Assembly (NCBI RefSeq): GCF_045207655.1
Contig: NZ_CP108784.1
Location: 5,766,001-5,830,000 of the forward strand
Source: Embleya sp045207655
GTDB taxonomy: Bacteria > Actinomycetota > Actinomycetes > Streptomycetales > Streptomycetaceae
Direction: 5' to 3'
Length of the DNA stretch: 64,000 nucleotides
Of this stretch, positions 1 through 8,519 are shown piece after piece. The position numbers and the translations under genes were made by a program. A model generated the notes under the pieces. That model saw only the letters and a list, made by a program, of their open reading frames with translations, made no database searches and was not told the origin of the DNA. The stretch's first letter is position 1; every line of letters begins with the position of its first letter.

Positions 1-1
1 G

Positions 2-583
2 TTCACGCTGCTGCTGCCCACCGGGTTCATCGCGCTGCGTTCACCGATCCTGGCGATGATCGTGCCGACGATGTTGTGGCGGTTCACCTCCAGCAACGAG
101 TACTACTGGGGCACGTACTTCCACTACAGCGCGGTCCTGATGCCGATCGTGTTCGCGGCGTTCGTGGACGGCGTGGTCCGGTTGCGCGCGTCGCGCGTGC
201 ATTGGCTGCGTCGATACGCGGTCCACGCCGCGATCGTCCCGCTCGCGGTGTCGCTGGCGTTCGCGCGCGACTTCCCGCTGATGGACCTGCTGCACAAGCG
301 CACCTATACGGTGCCGGACCGGGTGCGCTCGGCGCACAAGGTGCTCGACCGGGTCCCGGACGGCGCGACGGTGTCGGCCACGATGAGCTTCTCGCCGCAA
401 CTGGTCTCGCGGGCGGGGCGGGTGACCGACTTCCCGACCCTGCTGCCCGGGCGCGGGTACGCGGCGATCGAGGTGTGGGGCAACAACAAGGACTGGGCCC
501 GCTACTGGATCGCGTACCTGATCGGGCAGGGCTTCACCGAGGTGGCGCGCGAACCGGGCGCGGTTCTGCTCAAGCGCGACTGA
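2..583 (+). CDS. DUF2079 family membrane protein, C-terminal part
   Basis: The reading frame is open from the left edge of the window to TGA at 581-583, so only the last 193 residues are present. The fragment has hydrophobic segments, the stretch WRFTSSNEYYWGTYFHYSAV and a following helix, then a soluble C-terminal region of about 110 residues. The W-R-F-x-S-S-N...Y-W-G...H-Y-S pattern is what I associate with DUF2079, a polytopic membrane family common in actinobacteria and possibly related to glycosyltransferases. Substrate and role are unknown. A strong 14-bp hairpin lies about 190 bases downstream. The family call is from motif memory, not from a search. Confidence 0.7.
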   Translation, partial: FTLLLPTGFIALRSPILAMIVPTMLWRFTSSNEYYWGTYFHYSAVLMPIVFAAFVDGVVRLRASRVHWLRRYAVHAAIVPLAVSLAFARDFPLMDLLHKRTYTVPDRVRSAHKVLDRVPDGATVSATMSFSPQLVSRAGRVTDFPTLLPGRGYAAIEVWGNNKDWARYWIAYLIGQGFTEVAREPGAVLLKRD

Positions 584-1104
584 ACCGGGCACCCGACCGG
601 CGGGCCACGAAAGCCGAGCGCGGTCGAGCGCCCACCCGTGCCCACGGCCGAGCGACTCGTCCGCGCCCTTCGCGCCGGTCACACGCTCGGCCGTCCGAGT
701 TCTGCGTCGCCGGCGCGCGTCGCCGGACCGCGCCGTGTCAACGACCCCGAGTGCCCACCGATCCGGCCCCACCGAGGCCCCGCCGAGCCCCCGGCGGGGC
801 CTCGGCCCGCCTTCCGGACCCCTCGAAGGCCGCCGGCCGATTGCTGAAACTCCCAGGTTTGCCCTGATCAGAGCCCCTTTTTCCGTCCAGTGTCGGGACT
901 TTGTCACAAATGCACGGGAAGGGACTCCCATGCCGGCCATCATTAGTTACTCTGTGTTGAGTAAGACAAGCTCACAGTGACGGGTTGGTGTATCGTCCGA
1001 GTCGTGGGGCGTTGAGAGACGCGCACGGTCGGGTGTCGCACCCCCGTCGCGCCGGCGCCGACCGCCCCGCCTCACGGCTGGGGTGTGAGGGCCGGTGCAG
1101 TGCC
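584..1104. other. intergenic region without a supportable gene
   Basis: This 521-base stretch separates the DUF2079 gene from the c-di-GMP gene. The first half is GC-rich and holds the hairpin at 772-805. The part from about 860 to 980 is clearly less GC-rich, with runs such as tttgtcacaaatg and tcattagttactctgtg, so it probably carries the promoter of the downstream gene. I could not assign -35 and -10 boxes with good spacing. The open frames here lack ribosome-binding sites and recognisable products. Confidence 0.5.
772..805 (+). terminator. 14-bp perfect hairpin, likely terminator of the DUF2079 gene
   Basis: Arms CCGAGGCCCCGCCG (772-785) and CGGCGGGGCCTCGG (792-805) are perfectly complementary around a 6-base loop. 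No U-tract follows, which is common for actinobacterial terminators. The termination role is inferred from position. Confidence 0.5.
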
Positions 1105-3945
1105 ATGAAGCGCCGTGGCGGCGACTTCGGGCAGAGGGGAGTGCGGAATGCCGGGGGACCACTGCCGGAGTGGCCGAGCCACGACGACCCGGTGCGGCTG
1201 CTGATCTTGGCCGACACCCCTACGCAGCGGCAGTTGAAGTACCTGATCGTGCCGCTGTGTCTCGTGTACGCGATCGGTGCGCTCCAGGGCTGGGGCAATC
1301 CGACGTTGTCGCTGGCGATGGGCGACTTCGGCCTGGCGGCCGCGGCGGCCGTGGCGGCGATCTCCTGCGCGTTCAAGGCCGTGCGCGAAGCCGGTCGTGC
1401 CCGGTTGTCCTGGGCGCTGTTCGCCTTCTCCGCCACGATGGTCTCGCTCGGCAACGGGATCTGGGGCTGGTACGAGGTCGTCCTGGACGTCCCGGTGCCC
1501 ACGCCCGGTCCCACCGACGTGATCTTCCTGCTGTTCGCGCCGCCCACCATCGTGGGCCTGCTCCTGGTGGCGCAGCGCCCGCGCGGCATCGCGGCGTGGA
1601 CCTGCATGGCGCTGGACGGGTGGCTGATCGCGGGCTCGCTGTTCACGCTCGGCTGGAGTCTCGCGCTGGCCCGCAGTACCAACGGGGATCGCTCGGACAT
1701 CCTCAAGATCGTGCTCACCCTCGCCTATCCGGTGCTCGACATCCTGATGATCAGCATGGTCCTCGGATTGCGTTTTCGGGCCGGTTCGGGAGATCGCGCG
1801 GCACTGAACCTGGCGCTGGTGGGCCTCGCGGTCACCGTGATGAGCGACGCGCTGTGGACCACACCCGGACTCAACAGCGGCTACCGCTCGGGCGGACTGC
1901 TGGACGCGGGCTGGTTCGCGGGCAGCCTGCTGCTCGCGATCGCGCCGTGGACCGGCGACCGGGTCGAGGCGCACGAGCGTCCCCGACACCGCACCATCTC
2001 GATGTTGTCCGCGCTCACCCCCTACATCGCCGCCGCGGTGTGCACCGCGGGCGTGCTCGGCGGCGCGGTGGCCGGCCACGCGCCGGACAAGGTGGTGCTC
2101 GGGGTCGGCGCGACCGTACTGGTCACCCTGGTCCTGCGGCAGGGCATCACGCTCGTCGACAACGTGTTCATGGCCCAGGAACTGTCGGCGAAGGAGAGCC
2201 ACTTCCGGTCCCTGGTGCAGGGCTCCAGCGATGTGATCATGATCGCGGCGAGCGACGGCGTGCTCCAGTACGTCAGCCACGCGGTGCGCCGGGTGTACGG
2301 GTTCGAGCCCGAGGAGTTGGTCGGCACCCGGCTGGAGTTGCTCATCCATCCCGAGGAGAGCGCGCGGGTACAGCGCGAACTACGCGCGTTCCTGGACGGC
2401 GCGGTGCCGGTGGGCGAGGCGGACACCGCGATGGTGCGGGTGGAATGTCGGATCCGCTCGGCCGGCGGTACCTGGCTGCACACCGAGTCGGCGGTGAACC
2501 GCTACGGCGACGGGCTGATCTTCAACAGCCGCGACGTCACCGACCGGATCAAATTGCAGACCCAACTGGAGCACGACGCCTTTCACGACCGGCTCACCGA
2601 CCTGCCCAACCGGGCCCTGTTCGAGGACCGGATCCAGCACGCGCTGGCCCAGCGGCGCGGGATCACCCCCACCGTCGCGGTGTTGTTCGTCGACCTGGAC
2701 GGGTTCAAGGCGGTCAACGACAACTACGGGCACACCGCGGGCGACGAACTGCTCGTGCAGGCCGCGCGCCGGCTCGAACACGCGGTCCGGATCGGCGACA
2801 CCGTGGCCCGGTTCGGCGGCGACGAGTTCGCCGCGCTTTTGGTCGGCGACCCCACCCCGCGGGCGATCCGGGAGATCGCCGAACGGCTGCTCTCCACGCT
2901 GTCCGCGCCGTACCGGATCGCCGACGGCGAGGTACGCGTCGCGGCGAGCATCGGAATCGCCTTCTCCGCGCCCGGCATCGCCCCGGCCGACCTGATGCGG
3001 CACGCGGACGCCGCGATGTACCGGGCCAAGGACGGCGGCAAGGGCCGGGTCGAGGTCTACACCCCCGACATGGACGCCGACGTGGAGCGCCGCGCGGCCC
3101 GCGCCGCCGGGCGCCGCCGGGTGGACCGGGACGGCCGGCTGGCCGTGTCGTACCAGCCGGTGGTGGACCTGGACACCGGTCGGGTGCGCGACGTGGAGGC
3201 GGCGCTGTGTCGGGTCGAGGACGGCGTGGTGCCGGGCCGGGCCGACCACGTCCGGCTGACCGCGGGCGTGGACGGCCGACTCTCGGCGGTGGGCCGCAGG
3301 CTGCTGGAGGAGAGCGCGCTGGCCGCGACCACCTGGCGGGCCGCCGGGCACGAGATCGGCGTCACGGTCGGCCTGGCGGCCCGCCAACTCACCGGCCCCG
3401 GCTTCCTGGACGTGCTGGAGGAGACCCTGCGCGGTGCCGACCTGCCGGCCGGCGCGTTGACCCTGGAGATCACCGACAACGTGCTGCCGGACGGCGACGA
3501 ACTGCTGCTGAGCCGGATCGCGGTGCTGCGCCGGTTGGGTGTGCGGTTGTCCCTGGACGACTTCGGCACCGGCCACTCCTCGCTCACCTACCTGCGCCGG
3601 TTGCCGGTGGACGTGCTCAAGATCGACCGCTCGTTCGTCGCCGAGGTCGGCACGTGTCCACACCTGACCGTGCTCACCTCGACCATCGTGCGCCTCGGGT
3701 TGGAATCCGGGCTGACCCTGGTGGCGGCCGGCATCGACAGCCACGCGCAGGTCGACATACTCCGCGAGATGGGCTGTCAGCGGGGTCAGGGCAACTGGTT
3801 CCACCCGGCGGTGTCCGGGGACGCGATCTTCGATGTGCTCGGCCAGGCGCCGCTGGGCAACAGCGCGGTGCGCGGCCCGCGTCCGGAGCCGCTTCCGGAG
3901 GCGCGCGTGCCGCTGCCGGTTCAGGTGCCCAGGTCGCAGCTTTGA
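1105..3945 (+). CDS. membrane PAS-GGDEF-EAL protein (cyclic di-GMP turnover)
   Basis: Predicted 946 aa. About ten transmembrane helices cover residues 50-350, then a PAS/PAC domain (about 365-480), a GGDEF domain and a C-terminal EAL-type domain (about 675-930). The GGDEF motif at residues 571-575 is intact, and the inhibitory I-site RIGD sits exactly five residues before it, so diguanylate cyclase activity is likely. The EAL domain looks degenerate: the signature reads EAALCR, the VNxSARQL-type asparagine is Gly (GLAARQL), and AEGVE is replaced by AAGID. DDFGTG and KIDRSF remain. It may be a cyclase with a sensory EAL domain. A composite protein next to ilvB is also present in Streptomyces (CdgE-like, from memory). 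The start is uncertain: ATG 1105 was preferred over GTG 1141, whose ribosome-binding site would touch the start codon. Confidence 0.85.
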   Translation: MKRRGGDFGQRGVRNAGGPLPEWPSHDDPVRLLILADTPTQRQLKYLIVPLCLVYAIGALQGWGNPTLSLAMGDFGLAAAAAVAAISCAFKAVREAGRARLSWALFAFSATMVSLGNGIWGWYEVVLDVPVPTPGPTDVIFLLFAPPTIVGLLLVAQRPRGIAAWTCMALDGWLIAGSLFTLGWSLALARSTNGDRSDILKIVLTLAYPVLDILMISMVLGLRFRAGSGDRAALNLALVGLAVTVMSDALWTTPGLNSGYRSGGLLDAGWFAGSLLLAIAPWTGDRVEAHERPRHRTISMLSALTPYIAAAVCTAGVLGGAVAGHAPDKVVLGVGATVLVTLVLRQGITLVDNVFMAQELSAKESHFRSLVQGSSDVIMIAASDGVLQYVSHAVRRVYGFEPEELVGTRLELLIHPEESARVQRELRAFLDGAVPVGEADTAMVRVECRIRSAGGTWLHTESAVNRYGDGLIFNSRDVTDRIKLQTQLEHDAFHDRLTDLPNRALFEDRIQHALAQRRGITPTVAVLFVDLDGFKAVNDNYGHTAGDELLVQAARRLEHAVRIGDTVARFGGDEFAALLVGDPTPRAIREIAERLLSTLSAPYRIADGEVRVAASIGIAFSAPGIAPADLMRHADAAMYRAKDGGKGRVEVYTPDMDADVERRAARAAGRRRVDRDGRLAVSYQPVVDLDTGRVRDVEAALCRVEDGVVPGRADHVRLTAGVDGRLSAVGRRLLEESALAATTWRAAGHEIGVTVGLAARQLTGPGFLDVLEETLRGADLPAGALTLEITDNVLPDGDELLLSRIAVLRRLGVRLSLDDFGTGHSSLTYLRRLPVDVLKIDRSFVAEVGTCPHLTVLTSTIVRLGLESGLTLVAAGIDSHAQVDILREMGCQRGQGNWFHPAVSGDAIFDVLGQAPLGNSAVRGPRPEPLPEARVPLPVQVPRSQL

Positions 3946-4154
3946 GTGTGGCCGTGGCGGGCCCCGAGCGGCGCCGGCGTCCGTGTCGGTATCCGCGCCG
4001 GTGTCCGAGGTGGTGTCCGCAGGGGCGCCCGAGGCGGCGTCGGGGCCGGCCGAAACCATGACGTCCCGTCAGTCCTGGACAAAGAATCCCGAATACTGAG
4101 ACGCGCGAAGAGTCGGCTTGACACGTACACGGGCGCGGAGGGAGAGTCGCGGGC

Positions 4155-4196
4155 ATGCAGACCCGCATCCTCGTACTTGAGAAGCGCGTGAACTGA
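4155..4196 (+). CDS. ilvB leader peptide MQTRILVLEKRVN
   Basis: A 13-residue reading frame with ATG at 4155 and TGA at 4194-4196, preceded by a strong ribosome-binding site (ggagggagag, about 4138-4145). It carries the consecutive branched-chain codons Ile-Leu-Val-Leu, plus a Val near the end. Only 20 bases separate its stop from the C-arm of the terminator hairpin, the geometry expected of an attenuator. The downstream gene is acetolactate synthase, the first shared enzyme of Val, Leu and Ile synthesis, so the amino acids in the leader match the pathway. The peptide probably has no function of its own. Confidence 0.8.
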   Translation: MQTRILVLEKRVN

Positions 4197-4216
4197 CCAC
4201 CGAGTCGGTTCGCGCG

Positions 4217-4252
4217 CCCCCCTCGCTTGCCTAACGGCACGGGGGGTTTTTT
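4217..4252 (+). terminator. ilvB attenuator terminator
   Basis: Six C (4217-4222) can pair with six G (4241-4246), with cg/gc neighbours extending the stem. Six T follow immediately (4247-4252). It has the form of an intrinsic terminator and lies between the leader peptide and the ilvB start, so it should act conditionally. Confidence 0.75.
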
Positions 4253-4324
4253 GTTGCAGTCCGACGGGTCCGGGCCTCGCGCCCCACTCGATATGCCGAC
4301 TTCAGATCGAGAAGAGACGAAAGC

Positions 4325-6070
4325 ATGACCGATCAGGTGACAGGAGCCCAAGCGCTGATCCGCTCCCTGGAAGCCGCAGGGGTGGACACGGTCTTCGGCA
4401 TCCCCGGGGGCGCGATTCTTCCCGCCTACGATCCGATGATGGACTCGACGAAGGTGCGCCACATCCTCGTCCGGCACGAGCAGGGCGCGGGTCACGCCGC
4501 GGAGGGATACGCGCAGGCCACCGGCAAGGTCGGGGTGTGCATGGCCACGTCGGGCCCCGGCGCGACCAACCTGGTGACGCCGATCGCCGACGCGCACATG
4601 GACTCGGTGCCGATCGTCGCGATCACCGGTCAGGTGGCCAGCGCCGCGATCGGTACGGACGCCTTCCAGGAGGCGGACATCTGCGGCATCACGATGCCGA
4701 TCACCAAGCACAACTTCCTGGTCACCGATCCGGCCGAGATCGCGCCGACGATCGCCGCGGCGTTCCACATCGCCTCCACCGGCCGGCCCGGCCCGGTCCT
4801 GGTCGACATCTCCAAGGACGCGCTCCAGGCGACCACCGACTTCGTCTGGAACGGCACCCCCGAACTGCCCGGCTACCGCCCGGTCACCCGGCCGCACGCG
4901 AAGCAGATCCGCGAGGCCGCCCGGCTGCTCAGCGAGGCCAAGCGCCCGGTCCTGTACGTCGGCGGCGGGGTGCTCAAGGCGCACGCGTCGGCCGAGCTGA
5001 AGATCCTCGCCGAGCTGACCGGCGCGCCGGTGGTCACCACCCTGATGGCGCTGGGCGCGTTCCCGGACAGCCACCCGCAGCACCTGGGCATGCCGGGCAT
5101 GCACGGCACGGTGGCCGCGGTCACCGCGCTGCAGAAGTCGGACCTGATCTTCGCGCTCGGCGCCCGCTTCGACGACCGGGTCACCGGCAAGCTGGACACC
5201 TTCGCGCCGCACGCCACCATCGTGCACGCGGACATCGACCCGGCCGAGATCTCCAAGAACCGCACCGCGGACGTGCCGATCGTCGGCGACGCCCGCGAGG
5301 TGATCGCGGATCTGGTGGTCGCGGTCCAGGCCGAGCACGAGGCGGGCCGGTTCGGCGACTACCAGGAGTGGTGGACCGCGCTGAACCGCTGGCGCGACAC
5401 CTACCCGCTGGGCTACGACCTGCCCGCGGACGGCTCGCTGTCGCCGCAATTGGTGATCGAGCGGCTCGGCGCGATCTCGGGCCCGGACACGATCTTCGCC
5501 TCCGGCGTCGGCCAGCACCAGATGTGGGCCTCGCAGTTCATCCGCTACGAGAAGCCGTATACCTGGCTCAACTCCGGCGGCGCCGGGACCATGGGCTACT
5601 CGGTGCCCGCCGCGATGGGCGCCAAGGCCGGCATGCCGGACACCACGGTGTGGGCGATCGACGGCGACGGTTGTTTCCAGATGACCAACCAGGAACTGGT
5701 CACCTGCGCGGTCAACGACATCCCGATCAAGGTCGCCATCATCAACAACGGCACCCTGGGCATGGTCCGCCAGTGGCAGACGCTCTTCTACAACGAGCGC
5801 TACTCCAACACCGACCTGCAGAGCCGCCGGCTGCCGGACTTCGTCAAGCTCGCCGAGGCGATGGGCTGCGTCGGGCTGCGCTGCGAGAGCCCGGACCAGT
5901 TGGACGAGACCATCCACAAGGCGATGTCGATCAACGACGCTCCCGTGGTCATCGACTTCGTCGTCCACCAGGACGCGATGGTGTGGCCGATGGTCGCGGC
6001 GGGTTCCTCCAACGACGAGGTGATGGCCGCGCGCGACGTGCGTCCCGACTTCGGCGACTCGGACGACTGA
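4325..6070 (+). CDS. ilvB: acetolactate synthase, large (catalytic) subunit
   Basis: 581 aa. It condenses two pyruvates to acetolactate (Val/Leu branch), or pyruvate with 2-oxobutyrate (Ile branch), using thiamine diphosphate, FAD and Mg. The glutamate that activates the cofactor is E52 in RHEQGAGHAAEGYA. The cofactor motif runs from GDG (447-449) to the NN pair near 474 (INNGTLGMVRQWQ). Start ATG 4325 follows aagagacgaaagc. The regulatory subunit gene ilvN begins 42 bases downstream and ilvC follows, so this is the start of an ilvBNC cluster. Expression is probably controlled by the upstream leader-peptide attenuator. Length is normal for actinobacterial catalytic subunits. Confidence 0.97.
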   Translation: MTDQVTGAQALIRSLEAAGVDTVFGIPGGAILPAYDPMMDSTKVRHILVRHEQGAGHAAEGYAQATGKVGVCMATSGPGATNLVTPIADAHMDSVPIVAITGQVASAAIGTDAFQEADICGITMPITKHNFLVTDPAEIAPTIAAAFHIASTGRPGPVLVDISKDALQATTDFVWNGTPELPGYRPVTRPHAKQIREAARLLSEAKRPVLYVGGGVLKAHASAELKILAELTGAPVVTTLMALGAFPDSHPQHLGMPGMHGTVAAVTALQKSDLIFALGARFDDRVTGKLDTFAPHATIVHADIDPAEISKNRTADVPIVGDAREVIADLVVAVQAEHEAGRFGDYQEWWTALNRWRDTYPLGYDLPADGSLSPQLVIERLGAISGPDTIFASGVGQHQMWASQFIRYEKPYTWLNSGGAGTMGYSVPAAMGAKAGMPDTTVWAIDGDGCFQMTNQELVTCAVNDIPIKVAIINNGTLGMVRQWQTLFYNERYSNTDLQSRRLPDFVKLAEAMGCVGLRCESPDQLDETIHKAMSINDAPVVIDFVVHQDAMVWPMVAAGSSNDEVMAARDVRPDFGDSDD

Positions 6071-6112
6071 CAGGCCGACAGGGCATCAGGAAGGCATAGG
6101 AGTCCAGCGATC

Positions 6113-6640
6113 ATGTCCAAGCACACCCTCTCGGTCCTTGTCGAGAACAAGCCCGGTGTCCTCGCCCGGATCACCGCGCTGTTCTCGCGTCGGGGCTTCA
6201 ACATCGACTCGCTCGCGGTCGGCACCACCGAGCATCCGGACATCTCGCGGATCACCATCGTGGTCAGCGTGGTCGAGGAACTGCCGCTGGAGCAGGTCAC
6301 GAAGCAGCTCAACAAGCTGGTCAACGTGCTCAAGATCGTCGAGCTGGACCCGCCCGCGTCGGTGCAGCGCCAGCTCCTGCTGGTCAAGGTGCGCGCGGAC
6401 CACGAGACGCGTTCGCAAGTGGTGGAGATCGTCCAGCTCTTCCGCGCCAAGACGGTCGACGTCTCGCCCGAGGCGGTCACCGTCGAGGCCACCGGCGGCC
6501 CCGACAAGCTGGCCGCGATGTTGCGCATGCTGGAGCCGTTCGGCATCAAGGAACTCGTCCAGTCCGGCGTCGTGGCGATCGGCCGCGGCGGCCGCTCGAT
6601 CACCGACCGTTCGCTGCGGTCGGTGGAGCGCTCGGCCTGA
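6113..6640 (+). CDS. ilvN: acetolactate synthase, small (regulatory) subunit
   Basis: 175 aa. An N-terminal ACT domain (residues 4-78, starting SKHTLSVLVENKPGVLARIT) binds valine, and the C-terminal domain (about 80-165, including LLVKVRADHETRSQVVEI) stimulates the catalytic subunit. Together they give feedback inhibition of IlvB. ATG 6113 follows a gcaggcataggag-like ribosome-binding site 42 bases after ilvB, indicating one transcript. The sequence is typical of the family and nothing is missing. Confidence 0.96.
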   Translation: MSKHTLSVLVENKPGVLARITALFSRRGFNIDSLAVGTTEHPDISRITIVVSVVEELPLEQVTKQLNKLVNVLKIVELDPPASVQRQLLLVKVRADHETRSQVVEIVQLFRAKTVDVSPEAVTVEATGGPDKLAAMLRMLEPFGIKELVQSGVVAIGRGGRSITDRSLRSVERSA

Positions 6641-6778
6641 CGGATATGTCCGGACCTCGGTTCTGACGGACCGTCATGGTCCACATTTCAAACCGGCGGC
6701 ACGCGGTTCGTTCGTGATTTGCGAAGATGACGAGCGGGGCGCGGCCCCGAAAACCCAGTCTTGAAGGAGAACCCCGAA

Positions 6779-7777
6779 GTGGCCGAGCTGTTCTACGACG
6801 ACGACGCCGACCTGTCCATCATTCAGAACCGCAAGGTCGCGGTGCTCGGCTACGGCAGCCAGGGTCACGCCCACGCGCTGTCGCTGCGGGACTCCGGTGT
6901 CGACGTGCGGGTCGGTCTGCTGGAGGGCTCGAAGAGCCGCGCCAAGGCCGAGGAGGCGGGCCTGCGGGTCGTCACTCCCGCCGAGGCCGCCGCCGAGGCG
7001 AGCGTCATCATGATCCTGACCCCGGACCCGGTCCAGGCGAAGGTCTACGCCGAGGCCGTGGAGCCCAACCTGCAGGACGGCGACGCGCTGTTCTTCGGGC
7101 ACGGCTTCAACATCCGGTTCGGCTTCATCAAGCCGCCGGCCAACGTCGACGTGTGCATGGTCGCCCCCAAGGGCCCCGGCCACCTGGTCCGTCGGCAGTA
7201 CGAAGAGGGTCGCGGCGTGCCGTGCATCGTCGCGGTCGAGCAGGACGCGTCGGGCCAGGGCCTGGCGCTCGCCCTCTCCTACGCGAAGGGCATCGGCGGC
7301 ACCCGCGCCGGCGTCATCAAGACCACCTTCACCGAGGAGACCGAGACCGACCTGTTCGGTGAGCAGGCGGTGCTCTGCGGCGGCGCCTCGGCGCTGGTCA
7401 AGGCGGGCTTCGAGACCCTGGTCGAGGCCGGCTACCAGCCGGAGATCGCCTACTTCGAGTGCATGCACGAGCTGAAGCTCATCGTCGACCTCATGTACGA
7501 GGGCGGCCTGGAGAAGATGCGCTGGTCCATCTCGGAGACCGCCGAGTGGGGCGACTACATCACCGGCCCCCGGATCATCACGGCCGACACCAAGGCCGAG
7601 ATGAAGAAGGTGCTCGCCGAGATCCAGGACGGTTCGTTCGCGACCGCGTGGATGGCGGAGTACGAGGCGGGTCTGCCGAAGTACAAGGAGTACGTGAAGG
7701 CGGACTCCGAGCACAAGCTGGAGACCACCGGCAAGGAGCTCCGCAAGATGATGAGCTGGGTGACGAACGAGGGCTGA
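6779..7777 (+). CDS. ilvC: ketol-acid reductoisomerase
   Basis: 332 aa. It converts acetolactate or acetohydroxybutyrate to the dihydroxy acid with NADPH and Mg. The NADP-binding motif GYGSQGHA lies at residues 24-31. The catalytic knotted domain carries the KTTFTEETETDLFGEQ, ECMHELKLIVDL and SETAEWGDY blocks typical of short class I enzymes. GTG 6779 was chosen because AAGGAG (6764-6769) lies about nine bases upstream and the product then begins MAELFYDDDADLS, as in Streptomyces homologues. An in-frame TTG at 6761 lies on the wrong side of that site. A terminator with five T follows at 7817-7851, closing the ilvBNC group. Confidence 0.96.
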   Translation: MAELFYDDDADLSIIQNRKVAVLGYGSQGHAHALSLRDSGVDVRVGLLEGSKSRAKAEEAGLRVVTPAEAAAEASVIMILTPDPVQAKVYAEAVEPNLQDGDALFFGHGFNIRFGFIKPPANVDVCMVAPKGPGHLVRRQYEEGRGVPCIVAVEQDASGQGLALALSYAKGIGGTRAGVIKTTFTEETETDLFGEQAVLCGGASALVKAGFETLVEAGYQPEIAYFECMHELKLIVDLMYEGGLEKMRWSISETAEWGDYITGPRIITADTKAEMKKVLAEIQDGSFATAWMAEYEAGLPKYKEYVKADSEHKLETTGKELRKMMSWVTNEG

Positions 7778-7816
7778 TCCTCGACGTGTCGCCTGCCGCT
7801 TCGGCGGTGTGAAGTG

Positions 7817-7851
7817 CCCCGGGCCGGGATCGGTCCGGGGTGCTGCTTTTT
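7817..7851 (+). terminator. ilvC terminator
   Basis: CCCCGGGCC (7817-7825) pairs with GGTCCGGGG (7832-7840) with one G-U pair and a 6-base loop. After tgctgc come five T (7847-7851). Confidence 0.7.
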
Positions 7852-7872
7852 GGGCGACTTTGTCGCCGGCTC

Positions 7873-7930
7873 GCGAGGCGCCGCTTTTTCTTTCCCCCGC
7901 AAGCTCCTCCAAGAAAAAGCGGCGCCTCGC
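7873..7930. repeat. 20-bp perfect inverted repeat downstream of ilvC
   Basis: The arm at 7873-7892 (GCGAGGCGCCGCTTTTTCTT) is matched exactly in reverse complement at 7911-7930, with an 18-base spacer. The T-run of one arm and A-run of the other make it a possible bidirectional terminator. A second inverted repeat, GGGCTTCGTG (7934-7943) with CACGAAGCCC (7965-7974), follows directly. These two structures and the dispersed repeat at 8038 occupy most of the 740-base gap before the sigma factor gene. Confidence 0.75.
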
Positions 7931-8037
7931 TCGGGGCTTCGTGTCCCTGCGCTTCGCTCCGGGCCACGAAGCCCACGCTTGCGGCTCCGCCGCTCTCCGC
8001 GCTGCGCGCGTCGATCACTTGGGTGGGCGGGGGTCGG

Positions 8038-8058
8038 GGGCGCTGACGCGCCGGGGGG
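8038..8058 (+). repeat. dispersed 21-bp repeat, copy A
   Basis: The 21 bases from 8038 to 8058 (core GGCGCTGACGCGCCGGGGG) occur identically at 17872-17892. The core can form a small GGCGC/GCGCC hairpin. Both copies lie roughly 100-260 bases after a branched-chain amino acid gene (ilvC, ilvE), and both are preceded by cgtcgatca. Confidence 0.6.
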
Positions 8059-8174
8059 TGTGGGGTGTCGGGGCTTGGGGGCGGCCGGGCGCAACCCGTG
8101 GGGGGTGGGGTGCGTGTGGACCGTACCGGGGGTGTCGCTTGGGGCGGCGCGGGGAGGGACGGGGGACGCGGGGC

Positions 8175-8435
8175 ATGGGGGAGGAGGAGGCGCTTTCCGT
8201 TGCGTTCGGCGCGTTCGAACGGGACGTGCGGCGCGTGCTCGGTGCGCGGCCGGACGGAGGGCGGCCGGCCGTGGGGGTGTTGATCGCGCGGCGTCGGCGT
8301 CGGCGGCTCGTGCGCGTCGGGGTCGGGATCGTGGTGGTGGTTTCGGGGCTCCGGTTGGTCGTTGCACGGAACCGATCACCCGGTCGTGTGCGTGGGTGGG
8401 GGAGAGACGCTCGAGGCGGGTGTTCCGCGACCTGA
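8175..8435 (+). CDS. possible small membrane protein, unrecognised
   Basis: An 86-residue frame starting ATG 8175 after a G-rich stretch. It has an acidic start (MGEEEALSVAF), an arginine-rich centre and one hydrophobic segment (VGVGIVVVVSGLRLVV). Third codon positions are GC-rich in the first half. There is no recognisable family and no clear ribosome-binding site. It could be a fragment of an anti-sigma-like protein upstream of the ECF sigma gene, or chance. The rest of the 7931-8519 gap shows only repeats. Confidence 0.22.
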   Translation: MGEEEALSVAFGAFERDVRRVLGARPDGGRPAVGVLIARRRRRRLVRVGVGIVVVVSGLRLVVARNRSPGRVRGWGRDARGGCSAT

Positions 8436-8519
8436 ACCGACATCGGGTGCGCGCCCCGGGCCGGATAAAGTACCGGGTCACGGCAGGACAGACACGCCGC
8501 GACGGGACGCGGGGGAACG

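Larger units (their letters stand above)
4118..4252 (+). promoter_or_regulatory. ilvB leader region: TTGACA box, leader peptide and attenuator
   Basis: A perfect TTGACA (4118-4123) lies 31 bases before a short leader gene, which is followed by a GC stem and a run of six T. No matching -10 was identified, so TTGACA as the promoter is only a suggestion. The arrangement matches amino-acid attenuation as known for ilvBNC operons in corynebacteria: ribosome stalling at Ile/Leu/Val codons would prevent terminator formation when these amino acids are scarce. The competing antiterminator fold was not computed. Confidence 0.65.

Noticed and set aside
41..943. A 300-codon minus-strand frame opposite the DUF2079 fragment
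   Set aside because: Arg/His-rich composition with no family and no ribosome-binding site; the plus strand has the membrane-protein signature.
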